Below are positions 1-12,198 of a stretch of 64,000 nt of DNA, piece by piece. Each line of letters begins with the position of its first letter. Position 1 is the first letter of the stretch. The stretch lies in contig OY811977.1 in assembly GCA_963681505.1 (NCBI GenBank), forward strand, positions 592,001 through 656,000. The letters are read 5' to 3'. The stretch is from Eunapius fragilis (Eukaryota > Porifera > Demospongiae > Spongillida > Spongillidae). A program made the position numbers and the translations under genes. A model generated the notes under the pieces. That model was not told the DNA's origin and ran no database searches. It worked only from the letters and a program-made list of their open reading frames with translations.

Positions 1-1045
1 TTAAATAGCATTTTCAGGTATTTGCAGGTCATCAGTAACATAGTCAACTAAGAACTCATAAACGGTCATAGTAACGTCATGTCCTTCATCCTGATTTTCA
101 TCGTGTTTCCAGTAGGTATAGTAGTAACTTTTGGCATGTTTGACCTTTTGGAACACTTTACTGATAAGACATGACCTTGGTAAAGGACATTTTGGTTGTC
201 TACAAACCACATATGTTCAAAGTGAAATCCAATAATTATGGCTGGATTGGCCGGTGAGTATTGCAGTAATGGTGCTTCTCTGATTATACTGTAGTTCTGG
301 GAACTCGTCATGCAGCTGGGCCTTTCCATCAGCTACATCCTGCATTTTTTTTGCAGTTTTCTTCTGAATGGGTTATTTCACACCATCTACTTGTTTGCTT
401 CAACAATAAGTTTTCAGTTTTCAAATGTTTTATTGCTGCATCTTTCTGAGCCATCTTTTTCTTAAGATCCCTTAATTGTGAGCGAAGGTTGCTTTCAATT
501 CTTAATTTTCTACTCAAAGCCTGTTGTTGTTTTCGATTGTCATGCTTTCTGTTTAAAATAGTTTGAAACTTTTGCTTCAGCACCTTCTTTGAAATCCAAA
601 TCTCTTTTACTTTCAATTGTCTGCTTAGACCTTGTTCACAGTGGGTCCTTAGCTTCTGTGAGATGGAACTACTTGGCTTGTCAACTACTGGACACAATGA
701 GGTAGAAGTATGAGGTGCTGAAAGGATTTGAGTTGGAAGGATGAATTGCTCATCTAAGCTAGAGCTTTAATCACGGCATCCCAATTCCGATCTAGATGCT
801 TCTTGATTGTTTTTATTGTGTTAAAACGTTGTATTGACCTCTGTAAGGCATCCATGTTCACAAATGCTCCAGCTTGTAGAGAAGCCACTTTTTTGGCAGT
901 GCCTGAAATGCTTCTATTTGTGTCATTTGTATATAGGTACATCACCAATCCTTTTCTTAGTACTGCAGCCTGTAGAATATTGTCATCACTCATATCACTT
1001 CTGAATTCTTCAAGATGCTTGATAAAATCAGCAGCAGTCTTCATC
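1..1045 (-). pseudogene. Decayed gene fragment: coiled coil plus C-terminal small domain, several frameshifts
   Basis: Read on the minus strand, coding-like sequence runs from about 1045 down to a stop at 1-3, but it changes frame repeatedly. A first block (about 1045-757) contains MKTAADFIKHLEEF and ends at a stop at 754-756. A second block (about 770-330) is rich in K, R, Q and L and looks like a coiled coil (RSQLRDLKKKMAQKDAAIKH at its core). The last block, split between two frames near positions 235 and 165, has a W-x(7)-Y-x-G-x-VLS pattern followed by an acidic stretch and VYEFLVDYVTDDLQI. A plausible 3' splice acceptor (pyrimidine-rich tract then TATTAG) lies at 1046-1050 just before an ATG at 1044-1042. 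I infer one ancestral protein broken by about four indels. The W/Y-G-VLS plus acidic/Y-x-L-x-x-DY-x-x-DL layout resembles a small domain of uncharacterised metazoan proteins. I do not recognise the gene. Confidence 0.45.
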
Positions 1046-1068
1046 CTAATATACAAAATGACACACAT

Positions 1069-1837
1069 TTGACGATTTGTTTACAACGTCTACATATTTT
1101 TTTACTTTGTGACCGTAAAGTAAGTCATTATAATTGGCCTGGGGACTAGGCTTGAAATGATAACCTTGTTTAAAAAGTACCTTGGGCATCGGTTGTAAAT
1201 TACAGAATTCTAATCCCTAGTACTGTTGCATTAGCCATAAAAGAATCTCAACTAAATAGTTGCGCCGCTCGAAGATTAAGGTACGCTCTAATTAGAGTTA
1301 TAACGTGCTCGATCATTAGACACATAAAACTATTTTCCACTGTTTTATAAGTTACAGAAACTAGTAAAAAAAACATGCTTGTTACACTAAGAGGTTTTGT
1401 ACGTGATTTGGTTTTAAAAAGAGCGTATATCAAGTGCAAACACGAAGGCCATTTGATAACACCTTGGGCATCGTCTGAAGTCCATGAAAAAAGAAATGCC
1501 AGTAGATTATAACGTTTGGAACCTGTTTATTAAAACTCTATCCCCGCCGCTCAACACATACAAAAGTTTTGCAGAATATGAAAATCAGCCATTATTTCAG
1601 CGCGCCAGAAATATTGAACAAGTCTAGTTTTCTAGGTTTTGACTGCACCAAGGCTTAGATAATTTAGTATCCTACCTGAAAAGCACAGCAGAGTCCTCAC
1701 TTGCAACCGAACAAATACAAACTAGCCTTCGCTTCTATATCCCGTACAACTTCAACCCGTCACTTCCGTCACAATTTTTACTCGTTATTTCGGTTACCAC
1801 TTTTTCGGTACACGTACGTCAAATATTGAAGTACCTA
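1069..1837. other. Unassigned non-repetitive flank
   Basis: No convincing gene, RNA gene or tandem repeat is visible here. The longest open frame, on the minus strand at 1248-1439, has no recognisable motif. A 13-bp direct repeat lies at 1179-1191 and 1461-1473 and is listed separately. The stretch ends where the first satellite fragment begins. If the minus-strand pseudogene once had upstream exons or a promoter they would fall here, but nothing in the sequence proves this. Confidence 0.5.
1179..1473. repeat. 13-bp direct repeat bracketing about 270 bp
   Basis: ACCTTGGGCATCG occurs at 1179-1191 and again at 1461-1473. A perfect 13-bp direct repeat bracketing about 270 bp could be the target-site duplication of a short retroposed insertion. 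However, I see no A-rich tail, no pol III box and no inverted ends in the interval. It could also be chance or an old local duplication. Confidence 0.3.
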
Positions 1838-1860
1838 CAATAGGTGCGATATGTCCCAAT
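1838..1860 (+). repeat. First (partial) satellite 1 monomer left of the hAT insertion
   Basis: CAATAGGTGCGATATGTCCC and the following AAT match the 3' part of satellite 1 monomers, for example around 3513-3530. This is the extreme left end of satellite 1. The monomer is interrupted after 1860 by the transposon and resumes at 2402. The last 8 bp, GTCCCAAT at 1853-1860, are the left copy of the transposon's target duplication. Confidence 0.8.
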
Positions 1861-2401
1861 TAGGCCTGTCGAAAAAATGCCACACAAAAATTCTCAAAAA
1901 TTCCGACCGTAATATGCAAAAAATGCTCTGTAAAATTTCCAAATTCCACCAAAAAATGCCGGTTATCTTTTTAACCGTCACGATAGTTTAATTTGGTCCA
2001 GCGCACAAAGAAGCGGCGGAAGAAGAGGAAAGGCCAGGCACACAAATTGGAAGTGGAGAAGACGCAACAACTAAGTACGACGGTTCGAGTGCAACACCCG
2101 TACGCTGCTGGATTGCAAAAGACGACAACAAAGCAGCCACGTTAGCGATGCCTGCTGCTACAGTGACCTTGGGTCTGGCCGTCTTCGATTATCTTTTTCT
2201 GGCCAATTAGGACGATGGGTCCTCGTTGATCGCCATGTTAGTGAAAAACCGTATATTTCTGTATACCGTTAGTTTTTGTGGTTTACTGACCCGTTGTCGG
2301 TAGTATGCGATGTGTATATAATTGGAAAATGCTGGCATTTTGTGAAATTAGAAACTGCCTAAAAATGCCGAAATTCCGGTGGAATGTTTTCGACAGGCCT
2401 A
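1861..2401. mobile_element. Non-autonomous hAT-like DNA transposon (541 bp)
   Basis: The element begins TAGGCCTGTCGAAAA and ends with the exact reverse complement, giving 15-bp perfect terminal inverted repeats with weaker pairing further in (ATGCCAC against ATTCCAC). It is flanked by identical 8-bp direct repeats, GTCCCAAT, at 1853-1860 and 2402-2409. An 8-bp target duplication with short inverted ends is the hallmark of the hAT superfamily. Copies of a motif close to AAAAATGCC lie just inside both ends (about 1872-1881, 1917-1925, 1951-1960, 2361-2369, and inverted near 2335-2341), as expected for subterminal transposase-binding repeats. The interior has only a 70-codon open frame without an early ATG (2001-2210) and cannot encode a transposase, so movement would need one supplied in trans. 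The target is satellite 1, so insertion came after that repeat existed. Confidence 0.85.
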
Positions 2402-2409
2402 GTCCCAAT
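2402..2409 (+). repeat. Right target-site duplication of the hAT-like element
   Basis: GTCCCAAT here repeats 1853-1860 exactly. Removing the element together with one copy restores an uninterrupted satellite 1 monomer (...GCGATATGTCCCAAT then GAATTGATGCC...), which confirms both element boundaries. Confidence 0.85.
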
Positions 2410-3465
2410 GAATTGATGCCAATTGGGCCAATTGGTTCCATCGGCCCAATTGGCGCGATATATCCTATTTTTGCCAATTGGGCCAATTGGTTCCACGGGC
2501 CCAATTGGTGCGATATGTACCAATAAATTGAAGCCAATTGGGCCAATTGGTTCCATCGGCCCAATTGGCGCGATGTGTACTATGTATGCCAATTGGGCCA
2601 ATTGGTTCCACGGGCCCAATTGGTGCGATATGTATCAATAAATGAATGCCAATTGGGCGAATTGGTTCCATCGGCCCAATTGGCTCTATATGTCCTATTG
2701 ATGCCAATTGGGCCAATTGGTTCCACGGGCCCAATTGGTGCATTTTGTCCCAATGAATTAATGCCAATTGGGCCAATTGGTTCCACCGGCCCAATTGGCG
2801 AGATATATCCTATTGTTGCCAATTGGGCCAATTGGTTCCACGGGCCCAATTGGTGCGATATGTACCAATGAATTGATGCCAATTGGGCCAATTGGTTCCA
2901 TCGGCCCTTTTGGCGCGATATGTCCTATTGATGCCAATTGTGCCAATTGGTTCCACGGGCCCAATTGGCACGATATGTACTATGAATGCCAATTGGGCCA
3001 TTTGGTTCCACGGGCCGAATTGCTGCGATATGTACCAATGAATTGATGCCAATTGGGCTAATTGGTTCCACGGGCCCAATTGGCACGATACGTACTATGA
3101 ATGCCAATTGGGCCAATTGGATCCACGGGCGATATGTACAAATCAATTGTTGCCAATTGGACCAATTGGTTCCATCGGCCCAATTGGCGCGATATGTCGT
3201 ATTGATGCCAATTCAATCTGCCCAATTGGCGCGATATGTAATATTTATGCCAATTGGACCAATTGGTTCCACCGGCCCAATTGGCGCGATATTCCCTACT
3301 GTTGCCAATTGGGCCAATTGGTTCCACGGGCCCAATTGGTGCGATATGTACTATGTATGCCAATTGGGCCAATTGGTTCCACGGGCCCAATTGGTGCGAT
3401 ATGTCTCAATGAATGATTGCCAATTGGGCCAATTGGTTCCATCGGCCCAATTGGCGCGATATGTA

Positions 3466-4025
3466 CTATTTATGCCAATTGCGCCAATTGGTTCCTCGGG
3501 CCCAATAGGTGCGATATGTCCCAATGAATTGATGCCAATTGGGCCAATTGGTTCCATCGGCCCAATTGGCGCGATATATCCTATTGTTGCCAATTGGGCC
3601 AATTGGTTCCACGGGCCCAATTGGTGCGATATGTACCAATAAATTGATGCCAATTGGGCCAATTGGTTCCATCGGCCCAATTGGCGCGATGTGTACTATG
3701 TATGCCAATTGGGCCAATTGGTTCCACGGGCCCAATTGGTGCGATATGTACCAATAAATGAATGCCAATTGGGCGAATTGGTTCCATCGGCCCAATTGGC
3801 TCTATATGTCCTATTGATGCCAATTGGGCCAATTGGTTCCACGGGCCCAATTGGTGCATTTTGTCCCAATGAATTAATGCCAATTGGGCCAATTGGTTCC
3901 ACCGGCCCAATTGGCGCGATATATCCTATTGTTGCCAATTGGGCCAATTGGTTCCACGGGCCCAATCGGTGCGATATGTACCAATGAATTGATGCCAATA
4001 GGGCCAATTGGTTCCATCGGCCCAT
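3466..4025 (+). repeat. Satellite 1 segment duplicated at about 8129-8688
   Basis: The monomer variants in this stretch, including the TCTATATGTCC and GGTGCATTTTGTCCC variants, recur in the same order 4663 bp downstream with few changes. Part of the same variant series also occurs at about 2465-2890, 1116 bp upstream. This shows higher-order shuffling of multi-monomer blocks rather than simple single-unit expansion. Confidence 0.7.
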
Positions 4026-6189
4026 TTGGCGCGATATGTCCTATTTATGCCAATTGGACCAATTGGTTCCACCGGCCCAATTGGCGCGATATTCCCTACT
4101 GTTGCCAATTGGGCCAATTGGTTCCACGGGCCCAATTGGTGCGATATGTACTATGTATGCCAATTGGGCCAATTGGTTCCACGGGCCCAATTGGTGCGAT
4201 ATGTCTCAATGAATTATTGACAATTGGGCCAATTGGTTCCATCGGCCCAATTGGCGCGATATGTACTATTTATGCAAATTGGGCCAATTGGTTCCACGGG
4301 CCCAATTGGTGCGATATGTCTCAATGAATTATTGCCAATTGGGCCAATTGGTTCCATCGGCCCAATTGGCGCGATATGTACTATTTATGCCAATTGGGCC
4401 ATTTGCTTCCACGGGCCCAATTGGTACGATGTGTACTATGTATGCCAATTGGGCCAATTGGTTCCACAGGCCCAATTGGTGCCATATGTCTCAATGTATT
4501 ATTGCCAATTGGGCCAATTGGTTCCATCGGCCCAATTGGCGCGATATGTCGTATTGATGCCAATTCAATCGGCCCAATTGGCGCGATATGTAATATTTTT
4601 GCCAATTGGACCAATTGGTTCCACGGGCCCAATTGGTGCGATATGTCCCATTGACTTGATGCCAATTGGGCCAATTGGTTCCATCGGCCCAATTGGCGCG
4701 ATATGTACTATTTATGCCAATTGGGCCAATCGGTTCCACGGGCCCAATTGGTGCGATTTGTCCCAATGAATTGATGCCAATTGGGCCAATTGGTTCCACC
4801 GGCCCAATTTGCGCGATATTACCTATTGTTGCCAATTGGGCCAATTGGTTCCACGGGCCCAATCGGTGCGATATGTACAAATCAATTGTTGCCAATTGGG
4901 CCAATTGGTTCCATCGGCCCAATTGGCGCGATATGTCGTATTGATGCCAATTGGGCCAATTGGTTCCACGGGCCCAATTGGCACGATATGTACTATGAAT
5001 TCCAATTGGGCCAACTGGTTCCACGGGCCCAATTGGTGCGATTTGTATCAATGAATTAATGCCAATTGGGCCAATTGGTTCCATCGGCCCAATTGGCGCG
5101 ATATGTAATGTTTATCGCAATTGGACCAATTGGTTCCATGGGCCCAATTGGTGCGATATGTCCCATTGACTTGATGCCAATTGGGCCAATTGGTTCCATC
5201 GGCCCAATTGGCGCGATAAGTACTATTTATGCCAATTGGGCCAATTGGTTCCACGGGCCCAATTGGTGCGATTTGTCCTGATGAATTGATGCCAATTGGG
5301 CCAATTGGTTCCACCGGCCCAATTGGCGCGATATTCCCTACTGTTGCCAATTGGGCCAATTGGTTCCACGGGCCCAATTGGTGCGATATGTACTATGTAT
5401 GCCAATTGGGCCAATTGGTTCCACGGGCCCAATTGGTGCGATATGTCTCAATGAATTATTGACAATTGGGCCAATTGGTTCCATCGGCCCAATTGGCGCG
5501 ATAAGTACTATTTATGCCAGTTGGGCCAATTGGTTCCACGGGCCCAATTGGTGCGATATGTTCCAATGAATTGATGCCAAATGGGCCAATTGGTTCCATC
5601 GGCCTATTTGGCGCGATATGTCCTATTGATGCCAATTGGGCCAATTGGTTCCACGGGCCCAATTGGTGCGATATGTACTATGTATGCCAATTGGGCCAAT
5701 TGGTTCCACGGGCCCAAATGGTGCGATATGTCTGAATGAATTATTGCCAATTGGGCCAATTGGTTCCATCGGTCCAATTGGCGCGATATGTACAATTTAT
5801 GCCAATTGGGCCAATTGGTTCCACGGGCCCAATTGGTGCGATATGTCCCATTGAATTGATGCCAACTGGTGGACTATGTTCCTTCGGCCCAATTGGCGCG
5901 ATTTGTACTATTTATGCCAATTGGGCCAATTGGTTTCACGGGCCCAATTGGTGCGATATGTCCCAATGAATTAATGCCAATTGTCAAATTGGTTCCATCG
6001 TCCCAATTGGCGCGATATGTACTATTTATGCCAATTGGACCAATTGGTTCCATGGGCCCAATTGGTGCGACATGTCTCAATGAATGATTGCCAATTGGGC
6101 CAATTCGTTCCATCGGCCCAATTGGCGCTATATGTCCTATTGATGCTAATTGGGCCAATTGGTTCTACGGGCCTAATTGGCGCGATATG

Positions 6190-8312
6190 TACTATGTATG
6201 CCAATTGGGCCAATTGGTTCCACGGGCCCAATTGGTGCATCTTGTCCCAATGAATTGATGCCAATTGGGCCAATTGGTTCCAACGGCCCAATTGGCGCGA
6301 TATATACTATTGTTGCCAATTGGGCCAATTGGTTCCACGGGCCCAGTTGTTACGATATGTCCCATGGAATTAATGCCAATTGGGCAAATTATTTCCATCG
6401 GCCCAATTGGCGCGATATGTACTATTTATGCCAATTGGGCCAATTGGTTCCACGGGCCCAATTGGTGCGATATGTCTCAATGAATGATTGCCAATTGGGC
6501 CAAATGGTTCCATCGGCCCAATTGGCGCGATATGTACTATTTATGCCAATTGCGCCAATTGGTTCCTCCGGCCCAATGGGTGCGATATGTCCCAATGAAT
6601 TGATGCCAATTGGGCCAATTGGTTCCATCGGCCCAATTGGCGCGATATATCCTATTGTTGCCAATTGGGCCAATTGGTTCCACGGGCCCAATTGGTGCGA
6701 TATGTACCAATAAATTGATGCCAATTGGGCCAATTGGTTCCATCGGCCGAATTGGCGCGATGTGTTCTATGTTTTCAAATTGGGCCAATTGGTTCCACGG
6801 GCCCAAGTGGTGCGATATATCCCAAAGAATTAATGCCTATTGGGCCAATTGGTTCCATCGGCCCAATTGGCGCTATATGTCCTATTGATGCTAATTGGGC
6901 CAATTGGTTCTACGGGCCTAATTGGCGCGATATGTACTATGTATACCAATTGGGCCAATTGGTTCCACGGGCCCAATTGGTGCATCTTGTCCCAATGAAT
7001 TGATGCCAATTGGGCCAATTGGTTCCAACGGCCCAATTGGCGCGATATAAACTATTGTTGCCAATTGGGCCAATTGGTTCCACGGGCCCAATTGATACGA
7101 TATGTCCCATGGAATTAATGCCTATTGGGCAAATTATTTCCATCGGCCCAATTGGCGCGATATGTACTATTTATGCCAATTGGGCCAATTGGTTCCACGG
7201 GCCCAATTGGTGCGATATGTCTCAATGAATGATTGCCAATTGGGCCAATTGGTTCCATCGGCCCAATTGGCGCGATATGTACTATTTATGCCAATTGCGC
7301 CAATTGGTTCCTCGGGCCCAATAGGTGCGATATGTCCCAATGAATTGATGCCAATTGGGCCAATTGGTTCCATCGGCCCAATTGGCGCGATATATCCTAT
7401 TGTTGCCAATTGGGCCAATTGGTTCCACGGGCCCAATTGGTGCGATATGTACCAATAAATTGATGCCAATTGGGCCAATTGGTTCCATCGGCCCAATTGG
7501 CGCGATATGTCGTATTGATGCCAATTCAATCGGCCCAATTGGCGCGATATGTAATACTTATGCCAATTGGACCAATTGGTTCCACGGGCCCAATTGGTGC
7601 GATATGTCCCATTGACTTCATGCCAATTGGGCCAATTGGTTCCATCGGCCCAATTGGCGCGATATGTACAATTTATGCCAATTGGGCCCATCGGTTCCAC
7701 GGGCCCAGTTGGTGCGATCTGTCCCAATGAATTGATGCCAATTGGGCCAATTGGTTCCACCAGTCCAATTTGCGCGATATTATCTATTGTTGCCAATTGG
7801 GCCAATTGGTTCCACGGGCCCAATTGGTGCATCTTGTCCCAATGAATTGATGCCAATTGGGCCAATTGGTTCCAACGGCCCAATTGGCGCGATATATACT
7901 ATTGTTGCCAATTGGGCCAATTGGTTCCACGGGCCCAATTGTTACGATATGTCCCATGGAATTAATGCCAATTGGGCAAATTATTTCCATCGGCCCAATT
8001 GGCGCGATATGTACTATTTATGCCAATTGGGCCAATTGGATCCACGGGCCCAATTGGTGCGATATGTCTCAATGAATGATTGCCAATTGGGCCAATTGGT
8101 TCCATCGGCGCAATTGGCGCGATATGTACTATTTATGCCAATTGCGCCAATTGGTTCCTCGGGCCCAATAGGTGCGATATGTCCCAATGAATTGATGCCA
8201 ATTGGGCCAATTGGTTCCATCGGCCCAATTGGCGCGATATATCCTATTGTTGCCAATTGGGCCAATTGGTTCCACGGGCCCAATTGGTGCGATATGTACC
8301 AATAAATTGATG
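6190..8312 (+). repeat. Satellite 1 higher-order block, three copies at 745 and 847 bp spacing
   Basis: A distinctive variant series (TGGAATTAATGCC, GGGCAAATTATTTCC, then a subunit with GCGCCAATTGGTTCCTC) occurs around 6350-6560, 7095-7310 and 7940-8160. Matching positions are 745 bp and then 847 bp apart. The 102-bp difference is close to one dimer, so the second interval has probably gained about two subunits. Confidence 0.7.
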
Positions 8313-9427
8313 CCAATTGGGCCAATTGGTTCCATCGGCCCAATTGGCGCGATGTGTACTATGTATGCCAATTGGGCCAATTGGTTCCACGGGCCCAATT
8401 GGTGCGATATGTACCAATAAATGAATGCCAATTGGGCGAATTGGTTCCATCGGCCCAATTGGCTCTATATGTCCTATTGATGCCAATTGGGCCAATTGGT
8501 TCCACGGGCCCAATTGGTGCATTTTGTCCCAATGAATTGATGCCAATTGGGCCAATTGGTTCCACCGGCCCAATTGGCGCGATATATCCTATTGTTGCCA
8601 ATTGGGTCAATTGGTTCCACGGGCCCAATTGGTGCGATATGTACCAATGAATTGATGCCAATTGGGCCAATTGGTTCCATCGGCCCATTTGGCGCGATAT
8701 GTCCTATTGATGCCAATTGTGCCAATTGGTTCCACGGGCCCAATTGGCACGATATGTACTATGAATGCCAATTGGGCCATTTGGTTCCACGGGCCGAATT
8801 GCTGCGATATGTACCAATGAATTGATGCCAATTGGGCTAATTGGTTCCACGGGCCCAATTGGCACGATACGTACTATGAATGCCAATTGGGCCAATTGGA
8901 TCCACGGGCGATATGTACAAATGAATTGTTGCCAATTGGACCAATTGGTTCCATCGGCCCAATTGGCGCGATATGTCGTATTGATGCCAATTCAATCGGC
9001 CCAATTGGCGCGATATGTAATATTTATGCCAATTGGACCAATTGGTTCCACCGGCCCAATTGGCGCGATATGTACCATGTATGCCAATTGGGCCTATTGG
9101 TTCCACGGGCCCAATTGGTGCATTTTGTCCCAATGAATTGATGCCAATTGGGCCAATTGGTTCCACCGGCCCAATTGGCGCGATGTATCCTATTGTTGCC
9201 AATTGGGCCCATTGGTTCCACGGGCCCAATTGGTGCGATATGTACCAATGAATTGATGCCAATTGGGCCAATTGGTTCCATCGGCCCATTTGGCGCGATA
9301 TGTCCTATTGATGCCAATAGGGCCAATTGGTTCCACGGGCCCAATTGGCACGATAGGTACTATGAATGCCAAATGCTCGAATTGGATCCACGGGCCCAAT
9401 TGGTGCGATATGTCCCAATGAATTAAT

Positions 9428-12198
9428 GCCAATTGGGCCAATTGGTTCCATCGGCCCAATTTGCGCGACACGTAGTATTTATGCCATTTGGACCAATTGG
9501 TTCCACGGGCCCAATTGGAGAGATATGTACCAATGAATTGATGCCAATTGGGCCAATTGGTTCCATCGGCCCAATTGGCGCGATATGTCCTATTGATGCC
9601 AATTGGGCCAATTGGTTCCACGGGCCCAATTGGAGCGATATGTCCCAATGAATTAATGCCAATTGGTCCAATTGGTTTCATCGGCTCAATTGGCTCTATT
9701 TGTACTATGTATGCAAATTGGGCCAATTGGTGCCCCGGGCCCAATTGGTGCGACATGTCCCAATGAATTAATGCCAATTGGGCCAATTGGTTCCATCGGC
9801 CCAATTGGCGCAATATGTTCCATCGGCCCAATTGGCGCGATATGTACAATTTATGCCAATTGGGCCAATTGGTTCCACGGGCCCAATTGTGGCGATATGT
9901 CTGAATGAGTTATTGCCAATTGGGCCAATTGGTTCCATCGGCCCAATTGGCGCGATATGTACAATTTATGCAAATTGGGCCAATTGGTTCCACGGGCCCA
10001 ATTGGTGCGATTTGTCCCGATGAATTGATGCCAATAAGGCCAATTGGTTCCACCGGCCCAATTTGCGCGATATTACCTATTGTTGCCAATTGGGCCAATT
10101 GGTTCCACGGGCCCAATCGGTGCGACATGTACAAATCAATTGATGCCAATTGGGCCAATTGGTTCCATCGGCCCAATTGGAGCGATATGTCGCATTGATG
10201 CCAATTGGGGCAATTGGTTCCACGGGCCCAATCGGCACGATATGTACTATGAATGCCAATTGGGCCATTTGGTACCACGGGCCCAATTGGTACAATACGT
10301 ACTATGAATGCCAATTGGGCCAATTGGATCCACGGGCCCATTTGGTGCGATATGTCCCAATGAATTAATTCCAATTGGGCCAATTGGTTCAATCGGCCCA
10401 ATTGGCGCGATATGTCCCATTGACATGATGCCAAATGGGCCAATTGGTTCCATCGGCCCAATTGGCGCGATATGTACAATTTATGCCAATTGGTCCTATT
10501 GGTTCCACGGGCCCAATTGGTGCGATTTGTCCCGATGAATTGATGCCAATTGGCCCAATTGGTTCCACCGGCCCAATTTGGGCGATATTACCTATTGTTG
10601 CCAATTGGGCAAATTGGTTCCACGGGCCCAATTGGTGCGATATGTACCAATGAATTGATGCCAATTGGGCCAATTGGTTCCATCGGCCCATTTGGCGCGA
10701 TACGTCCTATTGATGCCAATTGTGCCAATTGGTTCCACGGGCCCAATTGGCGCGATATGTACCATGTATGCCAATTGGGCCTATTGGTTCCACGGGCCCA
10801 ATTGGTGCATTTCGTCCCAATGAATTGATGCCAATTGGGCCAATTGGTTCCACCGGCCCAATTGGCGCGATATATCGTATTGTTGCCAATTGGGCCAATT
10901 GGTTCCACGGGCCCAATTGGTGCGATATGTACCAATGAATTGATGCCAATTGTGCCAATTGGTTCCACGGGCCCAATTGGCACGATATTGAATGCCAATT
11001 GGGCCAATTGGTTCCACGGGCCCAATTGGTGCGATTTGTACCAATCAATTGATGCCAATTGGGCCAATTGGTTCCATCGGCCCAATTGGCGCGATATGTC
11101 CTATTGATGCCAATAGGGCCAATTGGTTCCACGGGCCCAATTGGCACGATAGGTACTATGAATGCCAAATGGTCGAATTGGATCCACGGGCCCAATTGAT
11201 GCGATATGTCCCAATGAATTAATGCCAATTGGGCCAATTGGTTCCATCGGCCCAATTTGCGCGACACGTAGTATTTATGCCATTTGGACCAATTGGTTCC
11301 ACGGGCCCAATTGGTGAGATATGTACCAATGAATTGATGCAAATTGGGCCAATTGGTTCCATCGGCCCAATTGGCGCGATATGTCCTATTGATGCCAATT
11401 GGGCCAATTGGTTCCACGGGCCCAATTGGAGCGATATGTCCCAATGAATTAATGCCAATTGGGCCAATTGGTTTCATCGGCTCAATTGGCTCTATTTGTA
11501 CTATGTATGCCAATTGGGCCAATTGGTGCCCCGGGCCCAATTGGTGCGACATGTCCCATTGAATTAATGCCAATTGGGCCAATTGGTTCCATCGGCCCAA
11601 TTGGCGCGATATGTTCCATCGGCCCAATTGGCGCGATATGTACAATTTATGCCAATTGGGCCAATTGGTTCCACGGGCCCAATTGTGGCGTTATGTCTGA
11701 ATGAGTTATTGCCAATTGGGCCAATTGGTTCCATCGGCCCAATTGGCGCGACACGTAGTATTTATGCCATTTGGACCAATTGGTTCCACGGGCCCAATTG
11801 GTGAGATATGTACCAATGAATTGATGCCAATTGGGCCAATTGGTTCCATCGGCCCAATTGGCGCGATATGTCCTATTGATGCCAATTGGGCCAATTGGTT
11901 CCACGGGCCCAATTGGAGCGATATGTCCCAATGAATTAATGCCAATTGGGCCAATTGGTTTCATCGGCTCAATTGGCTCTATTTGTACTATGTATGCCAA
12001 TTGGGCCAATTGGTGCCCCGGGCCCAATTGGTGCGACATGTCCCATTGAATTAATGCCAATTGGGCCAATTGGTTCCATCGGCCCAATTGGCGCGATATG
12101 TTCCATCGGCCCAATTGGCGCGATATGTACAATTTATGCCAATTGGGCCAATTGGTTCCACGGGTCCAATTGTGGCGATATGTCTGAATGAGTTATTG
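9428..12198 (+). repeat. Satellite 1 487-bp higher-order unit: copies at 9428, 11224 and 11711
   Basis: The marker series GCGACACGTAGTATTTATGCC, then CATTTGGACCAATTGG, TTTCATCGGCTCAATTGG and GTGCCCCGGGCCC recurs three times. The second and third copies abut (11224-11711 and 11711-12198). The first lies 1796 bp upstream at 9428-9915. Each ends in a subunit with an extra TTCCATCGGCCCAATTGGCG insertion followed by GTCTGAATGAGTTATTGCC. The adjacent pair is nearly identical and so is a recent tandem duplication. Confidence 0.8.

Noticed and set aside
803..1072. Forward 89-codon frame opposite the pseudogene
   Set aside because: It is the shadow of the minus-strand coding block and has no features of its own.
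1248..1439. Minus-strand 63-codon open frame
   Set aside because: No recognisable motif, AT-rich context, and it lies between the 13-bp direct repeats; likely chance.
2986..3642. Collagen-like Pro-Ile-Gly open frames of 70-312 codons in satellite 1
   Set aside because: They arise on both strands from the CCAATTGG lattice, recur with the 115-bp period and start and stop at array variants. There is no signal peptide, true G-x-y register or codon signature.
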